Assembly: GCA_002453165.1 (NCBI GenBank) | Contig: DKGH01000147.1 | Location: forward strand, 1-29,153 | Reading direction: 5' to 3' | Source of the DNA: Verrucomicrobia bacterium UBA6775 | GTDB taxonomy: Bacteria; Verrucomicrobiota; Verrucomicrobiia; Limisphaerales; UBA1096 | DNA: 29,153 nucleotides | Part shown: positions 1-7,714 of the stretch, one piece after another | Layout: each line of letters opens with the position of its first letter | How positions within the stretch are numbered: the first letter of the stretch is position 1 | Notes under the pieces: generated by a model | Seen by the model: only the letters and a program-made list of their open reading frames with translations | What the model was told of the DNA's origin: nothing | The model's database searches: none | Position numbers and translations under genes: made by a program

Positions 1-392
1 TGCAGAGCGAACACGAACGCTGGCTCACGGAGGAACACATCGGTCGGCCGGTGGTGGTGATGAATTACCCGAAAGACATCAAGGCCTTCTACATGCGCAT
101 GAACGACGACGGCAAAACGGTTGCCGCGATGGACGTGCTGGCGCCCGGCATTGGCGAGATCATCGGCGGCTCCCAACGCGAAGAACGCCTCGACGTCCTC
201 GACGCGCGCCTTGATGAAATGAACTTGGACAAGGCCGATTACTGGTGGTATCGCGATTTGCGCAAGTACGGCACCGTCCCCCACGCCGGCTTCGGCCTCG
301 GCTTCGAACGCACCCTCATCTACGCCACCGGCATGGCCAACGTGCGCGACGTGATTCCGTTTCCCCGCACGCCGAAAAACGCGGCGTTTTAG
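1..392 (+). CDS. asnS: Asparagine--tRNA ligase, C-terminal part (5' truncated by window edge)
   Basis: The frame is open from base 3 and encodes the last 129 residues of a class IIb aminoacyl-tRNA synthetase that charges tRNA-Asn in the cytoplasm. The stretch NYPKDIKAFYMR, the AAMDVLAPGIGEIIGGSQREERLD block and the class II motif 3 core GFGLGFER (Arg binds ATP) are typical of AsnRS. The ending VRDVIPFPRTPKNAAF is the usual AsnRS C-terminus, so the 3' end is intact. The AsnRS/AspRS distinction rests on the IPFPRTP ending and the absence of the AspRS insertion. It converges on the iron-transport operon, with a long hairpin in the 75-base gap. Confidence 0.95.
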   Translation, partial: QSEHERWLTEEHIGRPVVVMNYPKDIKAFYMRMNDDGKTVAAMDVLAPGIGEIIGGSQREERLDVLDARLDEMNLDKADYWWYRDLRKYGTVPHAGFGLGFERTLIYATGMANVRDVIPFPRTPKNAAF

Positions 393-466
393 TTCTTACG
401 CAGAGACGCGGAGGCGTGGAGAATGGGATCGGATAATCTCTGCGCCTCCGCGTCTCTGCGTGAGAA
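393..466. repeat. Long inverted repeat between convergent genes (REP-like, possible bidirectional terminator)
   Basis: Arms at 393-416 and 443-466 are complementary over 24 bases with one mismatch, and pairing can be extended inward to about 30 bases with three mismatches (393-422 with 437-466), leaving a loop of about 14 bases. The arm contains ACGCAGAGACGCGGAGGCG, which resembles a 'GCAGAGACGC' intergenic element I recall as widespread in bacterial genomes; this is from memory. It starts directly after the asnS stop and ends just before the fbpC stop, so it could end transcription from both sides. There is no clear T-run. Confidence 0.75.
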
Positions 467-467
467 T

Positions 468-1466
468 TTACACCTTGAGATCGCAGCTTACAGTTAGTGT
501 CTCCCCCGGTTTCACGGTGGTGTTTCCGGGGATATGAATCGTGAGGGTTAGGTTTTCCGTTTGCAGTAGCACTTCCTGATGCGCGCCCCGGTTTGTTGTC
601 GACACCACTTTTCCGGTGAAGGCAGTTGAACCGTCGTTGGAGTTCTCGACGAGTTGCCATTGGTGGGGTCGAGCCGGGACGACCTGGCCTTCGCCCGTCT
701 CGGCCGCGATGGAGTGGGGTGCATCCGGCAGTAGGCCAAGCGGGATGAAATTCGTTTTGCCGAACAAACGGGCGACGTGCGGGTTGGCCGGTCGATCGTA
801 AATCTCATCGGGCGTACCGACCTGTTCCGCCGCTCCCTTCCTCAATACGACCATCCGGTCGGCCATTGCCATGGCGTCCTCAATGTCGTGCGAGACAAAT
901 AGCGCCGTGGTGTCGGTTTCGCGGAACAGCTTGAGCAATTCCGTGCGCACAGAATCCCTCAACTCCGGGTCGAGATGACTAAGCGGCTCATCAAGCAGCA
1001 GGAGTGACGGCCGGGTGGCGAGCGCGCGGACGAGGGCGACCCGTTGTTGTTGGCCACCGGAAATCTCGTGCGGATATCGCTGTTCCAGCCCGGAGATGTC
1101 GGCCATCTCCATCAATTCACCGATCCGGGCCGGATCATCCGCCGCCCCTTTGCCGAAGGCGATATTTTGCGAGACGGTCTTGTTGGGGAACAGGGCGTAG
1201 TCCTGAAAAACCAGACCGCAATCCCGCTTCTCCGGCGGGACAAACCGGGTTGGCGAATTCAGCGTGGTACCGTTGAGCACGACCTCGCCGGTGTCCGGGA
1301 TCTCCAGCCCGGCGATGACGCGGAGCAGCGTTGTCTTGCCGCTGCCGCTGCCGCCGATGAGTGCGACGATCTCCCCCTGAGCGCATTCAAAACTGACCCC
1401 GTCGACCGCGGGCGGGTCGGTCGCGGTGTAGCGTTTGGTCACGGATCGCAGGGTCAGGAGATTCAT
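468..1466 (-). CDS. fbpC: Ferric-iron ABC transporter ATP-binding protein
   Basis: This 332-residue protein is the cytoplasmic ATPase of the importer encoded upstream. Visible motifs are Walker A GGSGSGKTT (38-46), the Q-loop in VFQDYALFP (Gln88), signature ISGGQQQ (135-141), Walker B LLLLDEP (155-161) and the H-loop His193. A C-terminal extension of about 100 residues looks like the TOBE-type regulatory domain of the FbpC/PotA group. The start is the ATG at 1466, because it overlaps the permease stop as ATGA and begins directly with the ABC fold; a longer frame to 1532 would lie inside the permease gene. Iron is the likely substrate because the binding protein has the FbpA tyrosine pair. Confidence 0.9.
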   Translation of the reverse strand: MNLLTLRSVTKRYTATDPPAVDGVSFECAQGEIVALIGGSGSGKTTLLRVIAGLEIPDTGEVVLNGTTLNSPTRFVPPEKRDCGLVFQDYALFPNKTVSQNIAFGKGAADDPARIGELMEMADISGLEQRYPHEISGGQQQRVALVRALATRPSLLLLDEPLSHLDPELRDSVRTELLKLFRETDTTALFVSHDIEDAMAMADRMVVLRKGAAEQVGTPDEIYDRPANPHVARLFGKTNFIPLGLLPDAPHSIAAETGEGQVVPARPHQWQLVENSNDGSTAFTGKVVSTTNRGAHQEVLLQTENLTLTIHIPGNTTVKPGETLTVSCDLKV

Positions 1467-3106
1467 AGTTCGGGGGCGCGCATTTGTCGGTTCAGCCAGA
1501 TCACCGGCAGCAGGCTGACGAGGATGATGCAAAGCGCCGGCACGGATGACTCGGGTATCTGCGACTGGAAAACAAGGTCATACGTCTTGGTTGAGAGCGT
1601 TTCAAATTCAGCTGGCCGGAGGATCAGCGTCAGCGGCAGCTCTTTCATCGTGTCCACAAAAACGAACAGGCCGCCGGCGACGAGAGCGTTGCGCAGCAGC
1701 GGCACGTTGATATGAAACAGCGATCGCGCCGGGGTGGCTCCCAGCGTTTGTGATGCTTGGTTGAGCTGCGCGCAGTTCCGTTCCATGCCGGCGTCGATTG
1801 GCTGCCAGGCGACCGCGAGAAAGCGGATGACGTAACACAGCACCAGCACCGCGAGTGAGCCGGTGAGAATCCAGCCGGTGGCTTGTGTCACCTGCCCGGC
1901 GACGAGCAGGACACCCATCGCGATCACCGCGCCCGGGACGGCGTAGCCGAGGATGGCCAAGCGGTTGGTTACCCCGGCCGCCTGGCTGCCGAAGTATCGC
2001 GCGGTGAAGGCGAGGAACAGCGCGATCATCACCGTGGCCAAGCCGGTCGCCGTCGCGACCCCGATGCTGTTAAGCGTGAGCTTCAGGAAGGTCGTGTCGA
2101 GCACCTTGCCCGCGGTGAGGCTGGCCCAGTAGGCCAAGCGCGAGAGCGGCAGCGCGAACCCGATCACCAGCGGCACGAGGCAGCAAAGGATAGCCAGACC
2201 GGCCTTCGCTTGGCCAAGCGGATACCGCTGGAACGGCCGGTCCGACGGGCTGGTTTTGTGAAACTTGGCCCCAAAGCGAAGCCACTTTTCCAGCAGCAAC
2301 AAAAACAGGATCAACACCATCAGGCAGGCGGCCAGGCGCAGTGCGCCCGGCAGGTCGCCCATCGAGACCCAGGTGCGAAAGATGCCGGTCGTGAAGGTCG
2401 GGACGCCGAAGTGTTTTACCGCGCCGTAGTCGTTGAGCGTCTCCATGATCACCAACGCCAGACCGCCGATGATCGCCGGTCGGGCCAAGGGCAGGGCGAC
2501 GCGCCAAAACACCGACTGCGGCTCGTGGCCAAGCGTCTGCGCCGCCTCGGCGTAACGGCTGCCCTGACGCGAAAACGCCGCCCGCGCAACGAGATACACG
2601 TACGGGTAAAGCACCGCCGCGAGCACGACGGTCGTGACCGGGTACACCATCGTGTCGCTGAGCCACGTCATCGCCTCGGGGCTGATGTTGGTGCGCACCC
2701 AAATGAGCAGCGGGGTCAACCGGTCGATCAGGTCGAAGTAGGCAAAGGCGGCAATGTAGGTCGGGATGGCCAGCGGCAGGATGAGAGCCCACTCAAAAAA
2801 CCGGCGGCCGGGAAATTCACAACACGCAACCAGCCACGCGGTCGAGACGCCAAGCAGCAGCGACAGTCCCGCCGTGCCAATAACAAGGATGGCAGAGCCC
2901 TTGAGGTAACGGCCTAGAACCGTGTCGCGGAGGTGTTCCCAGTTTTCCGCCGGGCTGGTGAGGTGCCACAGCACCTCGGCCATCGGCAGAAACAGGAACA
3001 GGCCCAGCAACACGGCGGTCACCGTCCAGCCGTTGAGCCTGAAACGGAAATCCCGGGCCAGCCGACGCAGTCGATGCTGCGCGTTGTTGACGAGTGATGC
3101 AGCCAA
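1463..3106 (-). CDS. fbpB: Ferric-iron ABC transporter permease, fused two-module type
   Basis: This 547-residue inner-membrane protein consists of two homologous permease halves, as usual for FbpB/SfuB. The EAA loops that contact the ATPase are near residues 187-216 (EAAQTLGHEPQSVFWRVALP) and 450-480 (ASQTLGATPARSLFHINVPL). About six hydrophobic segments can be seen in each half. The start is TTG at 3106: the same frame has a stop (that of fbpA) only five codons upstream, and no ATG occurs before residue 42. The gene begins 12 bases after fbpA and overlaps fbpC, so the three form one operon. Residues 297-301 (LGQAK), in the linker between the halves, are encoded by one of the dispersed palindromes. 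Confidence 0.9.
   Translation of the reverse strand: MAASLVNNAQHRLRRLARDFRFRLNGWTVTAVLLGLFLFLPMAEVLWHLTSPAENWEHLRDTVLGRYLKGSAILVIGTAGLSLLLGVSTAWLVACCEFPGRRFFEWALILPLAIPTYIAAFAYFDLIDRLTPLLIWVRTNISPEAMTWLSDTMVYPVTTVVLAAVLYPYVYLVARAAFSRQGSRYAEAAQTLGHEPQSVFWRVALPLARPAIIGGLALVIMETLNDYGAVKHFGVPTFTTGIFRTWVSMGDLPGALRLAACLMVLILFLLLLEKWLRFGAKFHKTSPSDRPFQRYPLGQAKAGLAILCCLVPLVIGFALPLSRLAYWASLTAGKVLDTTFLKLTLNSIGVATATGLATVMIALFLAFTARYFGSQAAGVTNRLAILGYAVPGAVIAMGVLLVAGQVTQATGWILTGSLAVLVLCYVIRFLAVAWQPIDAGMERNCAQLNQASQTLGATPARSLFHINVPLLRNALVAGGLFVFVDTMKELPLTLILRPAEFETLSTKTYDLVFQSQIPESSVPALCIILVSLLPVIWLNRQMRAPEL
2207..2220. repeat. Dispersed palindrome CGCTTGGCCAAGCG, copy 1
   Basis: Exact 14-base copy inside fbpB, read as LGQAK in the linker between the two permease halves, a position likely to tolerate change. 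Confidence 0.95.
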
Positions 3107-3118
3107 GCCGGCGGGACG

Positions 3119-4132
3119 TTACTCCCAACCGGCGAGGTCGAACAGCTTTACAGCCTTGGCATTATTCGCGCCGAGAACAGAGAGGTTCACGTCATCCGCT
3201 TTGAACGATCCCCAGCTCTTGAGCAGCTCGGACTTATTGTTCCCGATGATCACCGGGTACTCGTGGTTGACGTTTCCGAAAGTCTCCTGCGACTTGGCGC
3301 TGGTGAGGAACTCGAGAAAGCGGATCGCCTCCTTTTTGTTTTTCGAGCCAACCGCCACGCCGCCGCCGCTGACGTTGATGTGCGCGCCACGACCGTCCTG
3401 GTTCGGGAAAAACACCCCGACCTTTGCGGCCACCTCGCGGTCGGCCGCCACGGAGGAGTTCGCGAGGATGCCAAGGTAGTACGTGTTCATTATGGCGACA
3501 TCGGCGAGGCCGGCCGCCACGGCGCGCGCCTGGTCACGGTCACTGCCGCGCGGGGAGCGGGCCATGTTTTTGCGAATTGCCTTGGCCCATGAGAGTGCCT
3601 TGTCGCTGCCGTCGGCGGCGATAATCGAGGCGAGTAGCGACTGGTTGTAAATGTTGCTGGACGAGCGCGCGACCACGCGGCCCTTCCACTCCGGCTTGGC
3701 CAAGGCCTCGTAGGTGGAGAGGTCGCTTGGCTTCACGCGATCCTTCGAGTAGACGATCACCCGCGAGCGCACCGTCATGCCGTACCAGTGCCCCTCGGGG
3801 TCGCGCATCGAGGCGGGGACATTCTTTGCCAATGCCTTGGATTTCACCGGCTGCAGCACGCCCGCGGCCTTGGCCCGGTGCAGGCGGCCGGCGTCGACTG
3901 TCAGCAGCACGTCGGCCGGCGAGTTTTTGCCTTCGCTGGCGAGGCGCTGGATCAACTGGTCGGCACTACCCTTGACCACGTTTACCTTAATGCCGGTTTC
4001 TTCTGTGAACTGCTTGAACAGCACCGCGTCGGAATCGTAATGGCGATGCGAGTAGACAGTCAGCTCGGCAGCAGAAGCGGTGGCCCCGGCCAACAGCCCG
4101 AGAGCGAGAAATGATTTAAGGAACTTTTTCAT
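3119..4132 (-). CDS. fbpA: Periplasmic Fe(III)-binding protein of the ABC importer
   Basis: This 337-residue precursor starts with a signal peptide (MKKFLKSFLALGLLAGATASA, cleavage likely near residue 21-22). The mature start LTVYSHRHYDSD and the adjacent tyrosines Tyr218-Tyr219 in NTYYLGIL match the iron-ligand pair of the FbpA/FutA family; His31/Tyr32 may add ligands. The ATG at 4132 was chosen because the signal peptide begins there; the frame stays open to 4222 but would then run across the promoter and operator. It is first in the fbpA-fbpB-fbpC operon. No Shine-Dalgarno sequence is visible upstream. Confidence 0.92.
   Translation of the reverse strand: MKKFLKSFLALGLLAGATASAAELTVYSHRHYDSDAVLFKQFTEETGIKVNVVKGSADQLIQRLASEGKNSPADVLLTVDAGRLHRAKAAGVLQPVKSKALAKNVPASMRDPEGHWYGMTVRSRVIVYSKDRVKPSDLSTYEALAKPEWKGRVVARSSSNIYNQSLLASIIAADGSDKALSWAKAIRKNMARSPRGSDRDQARAVAAGLADVAIMNTYYLGILANSSVAADREVAAKVGVFFPNQDGRGAHINVSGGGVAVGSKNKKEAIRFLEFLTSAKSQETFGNVNHEYPVIIGNNKSELLKSWGSFKADDVNLSVLGANNAKAVKLFDLAGWE
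3704..3714. repeat. Partial copy of dispersed palindrome (11 of 12)
   Basis: GCTTGGCCAAG followed by G instead of C, within fbpA. It could be a decayed or incipient copy, or chance from Leu-Ala-Lys codons. Confidence 0.6.
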
Positions 4133-4156
4133 GACGAACCGCGTGAGCGGCCCGCT

Positions 4157-4185
4157 AGAATGAGACACAGTCTCAACTGTGTCAA
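4157..4185 (-). promoter_or_regulatory. Candidate sigma-70-type promoter of the iron operon
   Basis: On the minus strand there is a perfect -35 hexamer TTGACA at 4185-4180, a 17-base spacer, and a weak -10 hexamer CATTCT at 4162-4157. The ATG of fbpA follows about 24 bases later. The perfect -35 and ideal spacing support the call; the -10 matches only three of six consensus positions. Confidence 0.5.
4161..4183. promoter_or_regulatory. Nested palindromic operator candidate within the fbpA promoter
   Basis: Two interlocking perfect palindromes are present: TGAGAC-aca-GTCTCA (4161-4175) and GACACAG-6-CTGTGTC (4164-4183). They fill the spacer between the -35 and -10 hexamers, the usual place for a repressor site. 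The sequence does not match the Fur, DtxR or MntR consensus sequences I know, so the regulator is unknown. Iron-responsive control is an inference from the operon's function. Confidence 0.5.
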
Positions 4186-4250
4186 GTATCCTTTTCGACA
4201 CTTCATCTTGCCTCCTGACCACGGGCGGGTATGCTTGGCAAGGCGATTTG

Positions 4251-4394
4251 ATGAAACGATTTTGGATAGCCTTGGCAGCGGTGGCCGTGATTGCGGTTGC
4301 GGCCTATGCCTTTACAGTCGGTGGGTCATCGGGTGATTCCGGCAGCGACCCGGTTGACATCCCCAACGACCGGGTTGGCAGCGGCATCCGATAG
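4251..4394 (+). CDS. Small predicted membrane or exported peptide, 47 residues
   Basis: The ORF starts with a short basic end and one hydrophobic segment (MKRFWIALAAVAVIAVAAYAF), followed by an acidic Gly/Ser/Asp tail (GGSSGDSGSDPVDIPNDR). That is the layout of a single-pass membrane peptide or a short exported peptide. I do not recognise a family. The frame is open further upstream (to 4179), but the ATG at 4251 gives a sensible N-terminus and has a loose AAGGCG upstream. It is divergent from fbpA and converges on the MarR gene with a 4-base gap. It may be chance, though compositional fit and a coherent membrane segment favour a real gene. Confidence 0.45.
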   Translation: MKRFWIALAAVAVIAVAAYAFTVGGSSGDSGSDPVDIPNDRVGSGIR

Positions 4395-4398
4395 CCAC

Positions 4399-4893
4399 TC
4401 AGCGCTGCGGATTTGAAACGTCGCGGCAGGCCTGGGCAACGATCTCGAGTTGCTCGAGAAATTTCTCCCGATCGCCCTCCGGCAACTGCTCCAGCACTTG
4501 GCCCTGCAACTCGATCGCCTCGTCGCGGATCGCCTCGTATTTCTCTCTGGCTACGGCCAGCAAGTCCACCCGGTTGGCACGCCGATCCTTCTCGTGCGGC
4601 CGACGTTGCACCAGACCGTTGGCCTCCATCCGCTCGAGTAGAGAGGCGATGGTGTTGGGGTCGCTGCTCATCGCATCGGCGAGCGCCTTTTGGGTGAGCC
4701 CATCCGGCTCAGCCTCAAGCAGCGTGCGGATAACGGTGAACTGGTCCGGCGTCAGCCCCATCCGCGCGATGCGTCGCCGGAACGCCTGGTTCAACCCGTA
4801 CCACGCACGCCGCAGCAACACCGGCAGGCGCCGCCGTTCCGGGGCGTCGATCGGCATCTCCGTGTCGTTGGGTTCGTTGGGAAAGGCGTCCAT
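4399..4893 (-). CDS. MarR-family winged-helix transcriptional regulator
   Basis: This 164-residue protein has the MarR layout: N-terminal helices (LPVLLRRAWYGLNQAFRRRI), a winged helix-turn-helix at about 48-112 (GLTQKALADAMSSDPNTIASLLERMEANGLV) and the wing signature EKDRRANRV (102-109, Asp-Arg-Arg DNA contact), then a long dimerisation helix. MarR proteins bind DNA as dimers and usually respond to small aromatic ligands. The ATG at 4893 is preferred; a GTG at 4911 lies inside a dispersed palindrome and an ATG at 4857 is also possible. It lies about 39 bases downstream of the EamA exporter on the same strand, suggesting co-transcription. Confidence 0.85.
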   Translation of the reverse strand: MDAFPNEPNDTEMPIDAPERRRLPVLLRRAWYGLNQAFRRRIARMGLTPDQFTVIRTLLEAEPDGLTQKALADAMSSDPNTIASLLERMEANGLVQRRPHEKDRRANRVDLLAVAREKYEAIRDEAIELQGQVLEQLPEGDREKFLEQLEIVAQACRDVSNPQR

Positions 4894-4910
4894 CTGCGCA
4901 CACGTTGCCA

Positions 4911-4924
4911 CGCTTGGCCAAGCG
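4911..4924. repeat. Dispersed palindrome CGCTTGGCCAAGCG, copy 2
   Basis: Exact 14-base copy in the short gap between the exporter stop and the MarR start; the alternative GTG start of the MarR gene would use its first base. Confidence 0.95.
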
Positions 4925-4932
4925 GCACAAAA

Positions 4933-5808
4933 TTATTTGGCGCGGCGCGGTCGATTGACGAAGGCCAGCGCCCCAAGCACCACGGAGGCCCCGAGCAACT
5001 GCTGCCCGCCCATCGCTTGGCCAAGCAGCACCCACCCAAGCACAGCGGCAAACACCGGCTGCAACAACAGGTTGAGCGAAGTCAACGACGCCGGCAGGTG
5101 GCCAAAGGCATAGGCGATCAGTCCCTGTCCGGCAAAGTGACTGACCAACGCCAGGCCAAGCAACACCACCCAGCCGTTGAGGTTGGATGAGAGCAGTGTC
5201 TCGCCACTGGCCAGCGCCGCAACGAACATCAGCGGAACAGCGAACAGACCGCTCCACGCCATGATCTCCTGTGGCGGGCAGGTTTCGCGCAGCTTCTTCA
5301 CCGTTAACATGTATGAGCCGTACGAGATCGCCGTAAGCAGTGACAGCGCATCGCCAAACAGTTGATCCGGGCTGAGCTGAAAACTGGCATCCATCAGGAT
5401 GAACGCCCCGGTGAATGCCAGGCCAAGTGCGATGAAAAAACGGGGCTGGATTTTTTCACCGAACAACCGGCCCGCCCACATAGTGACCCAGAGCAGCGCG
5501 AAGTTTGCGAGCAACGTGGCGTTGGCCACGGTGGTGAATTTGATCGACCAGTGCCACGACACCAGATCCACCGCGAAGAAAAAACCGGCCAGTGCCAACA
5601 GGCCGGTCGGTCGTTTTTCCCGGCGGGGAGCCGGGTGCGCTTTTCCGGGTGCCGCCCAAAGCACTAGCCACATTAGCGGCAGCGCAAAAAAAACACGGTA
5701 AAAGCCGATGGACGCCGGCCCGTATCCGCCATACTCCGGCTTCTGCGCGATCGCGGCAAACACCGGGGCGAAGCCAATGGCCAACGCCCCGAGCGCCAAC
5801 GCCATCAT
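4933..5808 (-). CDS. EamA/DMT-family membrane transporter
   Basis: The 291-residue protein has about ten hydrophobic segments arranged as two EamA repeats, the usual length and layout of drug/metabolite transporters such as RhaT/YdcZ-like exporters in the inner membrane. Recognisable pieces are SIGFYRVFFALPLMWLVL in repeat 1 and SLTSLNLLLQPVFAAVLGWVLLGQ in repeat 2, which matches the conserved EamA ending (P-x-x-A-x-x-x-G-x-x-x-L-x-E, here with Gln in place of Glu). The tandem ATGs at 5808 and 5805 begin the first membrane segment; the frame is open to 6063 but that part is antisense to the cytochrome gene. A MarR regulator follows downstream. Substrate unknown. Confidence 0.85.
   Translation of the reverse strand: MMALALGALAIGFAPVFAAIAQKPEYGGYGPASIGFYRVFFALPLMWLVLWAAPGKAHPAPRREKRPTGLLALAGFFFAVDLVSWHWSIKFTTVANATLLANFALLWVTMWAGRLFGEKIQPRFFIALGLAFTGAFILMDASFQLSPDQLFGDALSLLTAISYGSYMLTVKKLRETCPPQEIMAWSGLFAVPLMFVAALASGETLLSSNLNGWVVLLGLALVSHFAGQGLIAYAFGHLPASLTSLNLLLQPVFAAVLGWVLLGQAMGGQQLLGASVVLGALAFVNRPRRAK
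5014..5026. repeat. Dispersed palindrome GCTTGGCCAAGC, copy 3
   Basis: Exact 12-base core (5015-5026) plus the outer C on one side, within the EamA gene, read as LGQAM. It replaces the usual LGE(x) acidic position of EamA proteins with Gln. Confidence 0.92.
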
Positions 5809-5917
5809 GGGAGCCCGCCGAGAATCCAAGACCCGGCAGCGTATGTAAAACCACCACTCAGCGCGAGATTTGGCGACTCGCGATACCGGCGCATGCGGGG
5901 TAGATTTCGGCGACGAG

Positions 5918-6610
5918 ATGGATTGGCGGTTGGGCATGGTGGCTTTTGTGGTTGGCCAGTTTGGGCTGGTGGGTGTGGGGTGCGCGCCGGATGGCACGCC
6001 GCCTTCGCGCTTGGCTGCCCGCACCGTACCTACGGTGGACAAGGCCACGTTGGATGCCTGCATGGTTTGTCACAGCACGAAGGAGATGCAGCGCGGCCCG
6101 GTACTCGACGGGTTGCCGGCCTGGTATCTCGAGGCGCAGTTGAAAAAATTTCAAACGGGGCAACGCGGTAAAAATCCGAAAAACAAGGCGGAGCAATTGA
6201 TGGGTGCAGCGATGTCTAAAATAAAAACAGACACTGAGCTGACTGCCTTGGCTGTCCATTTTGGAAAACTGAAACCGAAGCCTTCGCTGCGGGTGATCCG
6301 GGGAGACGTTGCCACGGGCCGAGCGTTGTACGCCACCCGCTGTGCGTCCTGTCACGGCGATAAGGGGGAGGGTAAACGCGAGTTAAATTCCCCGCCGGTC
6401 AATGTGCAGGAGGACTGGTTCTTGATGGATCAATTGCGGAAGTACGCGAGTGGCCAGCGCGGCGTGCATCCGGGCGATGCCGGCGGCGTGTTGATGAAGG
6501 CCGCCGCTGCCAACCTTTCGTCCACTGACCTGCGGAATGTGGTCGCGTACATCGCGAAGAACTTGACGGTGACGCCTCCGTTGCAAAAGGTCGGCCCGCC
6601 CAAGAAGTGA
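5918..6610 (+). CDS. Dihaem c-type cytochrome
   Basis: This 230-residue protein has two covalent haem sites, CMVCH (48-52) and CASCH (142-146), each in a roughly 90-residue class I module. The recurring WYLEAQLKKFQTGQRG / FLMDQLRKYASGQRG segments and downstream Met residues (Met95 or Met99; about Met188) suit axial ligation. An N-terminal hydrophobic stretch ending GVGC could be a signal or lipoprotein anchor, though the lipobox is imperfect, so it should be periplasmic or membrane-attached. The ATG at 5918 is preferred over an upstream TTG at 5870. It ends three bases before the ABC ATPase gene, an arrangement suggesting co-transcription. Electron donor and acceptor are unknown. Confidence 0.85.
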   Translation: MDWRLGMVAFVVGQFGLVGVGCAPDGTPPSRLAARTVPTVDKATLDACMVCHSTKEMQRGPVLDGLPAWYLEAQLKKFQTGQRGKNPKNKAEQLMGAAMSKIKTDTELTALAVHFGKLKPKPSLRVIRGDVATGRALYATRCASCHGDKGEGKRELNSPPVNVQEDWFLMDQLRKYASGQRGVHPGDAGGVLMKAAAANLSSTDLRNVVAYIAKNLTVTPPLQKVGPPKK

Positions 6611-6613
6611 CTC

Positions 6614-7714
6614 ATGGCAAGTGTGCGACTCTACAACCTCGGCAAAGTCTTTGACGCCGGCCGCAATGGCACGGTGACGGCGGTGGACGGTGTTGATCTT
6701 GAGATTCCGGACGGTGAATTAATGGTGTTGGTTGGCCCGTCCGGTTGCGGCAAGTCGACCCTGCTGCGATTGATCGCCGGACTGGAAAACCCAACGGCCG
6801 GCTCCATTTTTCTTGGTGACCGCGACGTGAGCCGGGTGAAGCCTCAGGATCGCGACGTGGCGATGGTGTTTCAAAACTACGCCTTGTTCCCGCACTTGAA
6901 CGTGGAGCAAAACATCGCGTTCAGCCTCAAGTTTCGGAAAATTCCCAAGCCGGAAATCCAGTCACGTGTGGCCGAGGCGGCGGAGGTACTGGGACTGACG
7001 GGGATGCTTCGGCGCCGGCCGTCCGAGCTGTCCGGCGGGCAGCGTCAGCGCGTGGCGCTTGGCCGGGCGATGGTGTGTCAGCCCAAGGTCTTTCTGCTCG
7101 ACGAACCGCTTTCCAACCTTGACGCGCGGATGCGCGCGGAGATGCGCGCGGAGATAGCGCAGCTCCATCGACGGCTGGGGACGACGATGATTTTCGTGAC
7201 GCACGACCAGACGGAGGCGATGACGCTTGGCCAACGGCTGTGCGTGCTCGATCAGGGGCGGGTGATGCAGGTCGGGGCCCCGATGGATTTGTACCAGCGA
7301 CCGGCGCACTGTTTTGTCGGCGACTTCATCGGCACGCCGGGGATGAATTTTGTTCTCGGAAAACTCGGTGGCGAAGGGGCGATGCAGTTCACGGAGCAGG
7401 CTGATGGCGGGGTGGCGCTTGGCCTGCCGGAGCGCTTGGCCAAGCGCTTGGCCAAGTTTACCGGAGCGGAGGTCGTGCTGGGTATTCGGCCGGAGAATGT
7501 GCGCCTGGCCGAAAACGGTGCCGGCTTCCCGGTGACACTGGAAACGACCGAGACGCTGGGGCACGAGGCACTATTGCACACACGCACGGCCGGGCATTTG
7601 CTTATTGTGCGCACGGCCGGGCTTGGCCAGGCGCCAAGTGATGGGATCAAACTTGAAATTGACTGGGACGCCGCCGCTTGGTTTGACGCGGGGACGGGCC
7701 AGGCGCTGGACTGA
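6614..7714 (+). CDS. MalK/UgpC-type ABC transporter ATP-binding protein
   Basis: This 366-residue ATPase has Walker A GPSGCGKST (41-49), Q-loop Gln87 in VFQNYALFPH, signature LSGGQRQ (139-145), Walker B VFLLDEP (159-165) and H-loop His197, followed by the C-terminal TOBE/MalK regulatory domain (VLGIRPENVRL at about 288-298). It is the CUT1-type ATPase that normally works with a binding protein and two permeases; those lie at 9826-12898, separated by an opposite-strand CotH gene. Residues 271-282 (LPERLAKRLAKF) contain a tandem palindrome. The palindrome falls in the regulatory domain, so the catalytic core is untouched. The sugar is unknown. Confidence 0.9.
   Translation: MASVRLYNLGKVFDAGRNGTVTAVDGVDLEIPDGELMVLVGPSGCGKSTLLRLIAGLENPTAGSIFLGDRDVSRVKPQDRDVAMVFQNYALFPHLNVEQNIAFSLKFRKIPKPEIQSRVAEAAEVLGLTGMLRRRPSELSGGQRQRVALGRAMVCQPKVFLLDEPLSNLDARMRAEMRAEIAQLHRRLGTTMIFVTHDQTEAMTLGQRLCVLDQGRVMQVGAPMDLYQRPAHCFVGDFIGTPGMNFVLGKLGGEGAMQFTEQADGGVALGLPERLAKRLAKFTGAEVVLGIRPENVRLAENGAGFPVTLETTETLGHEALLHTRTAGHLLIVRTAGLGQAPSDGIKLEIDWDAAAWFDAGTGQALD
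7433..7456. repeat. Tandem dispersed palindrome, copy 4 plus an overlapping second unit
   Basis: Exact CGCTTGGCCAAGCG at 7433-7446, followed with a 2-base overlap by CGCTTGGCCAAG (7445-7456, last bases diverged). Read in the ATPase gene as RLAKRLAK, a duplication of a four-codon unit. Confidence 0.93.

Noticed and set aside
1883..2917. A 344-codon open frame on the plus strand over fbpB
   Set aside because: Arg/Gln/Gly-rich, low-complexity translation without domains, fully antisense to a clear permease gene in a GC-rich sequence.
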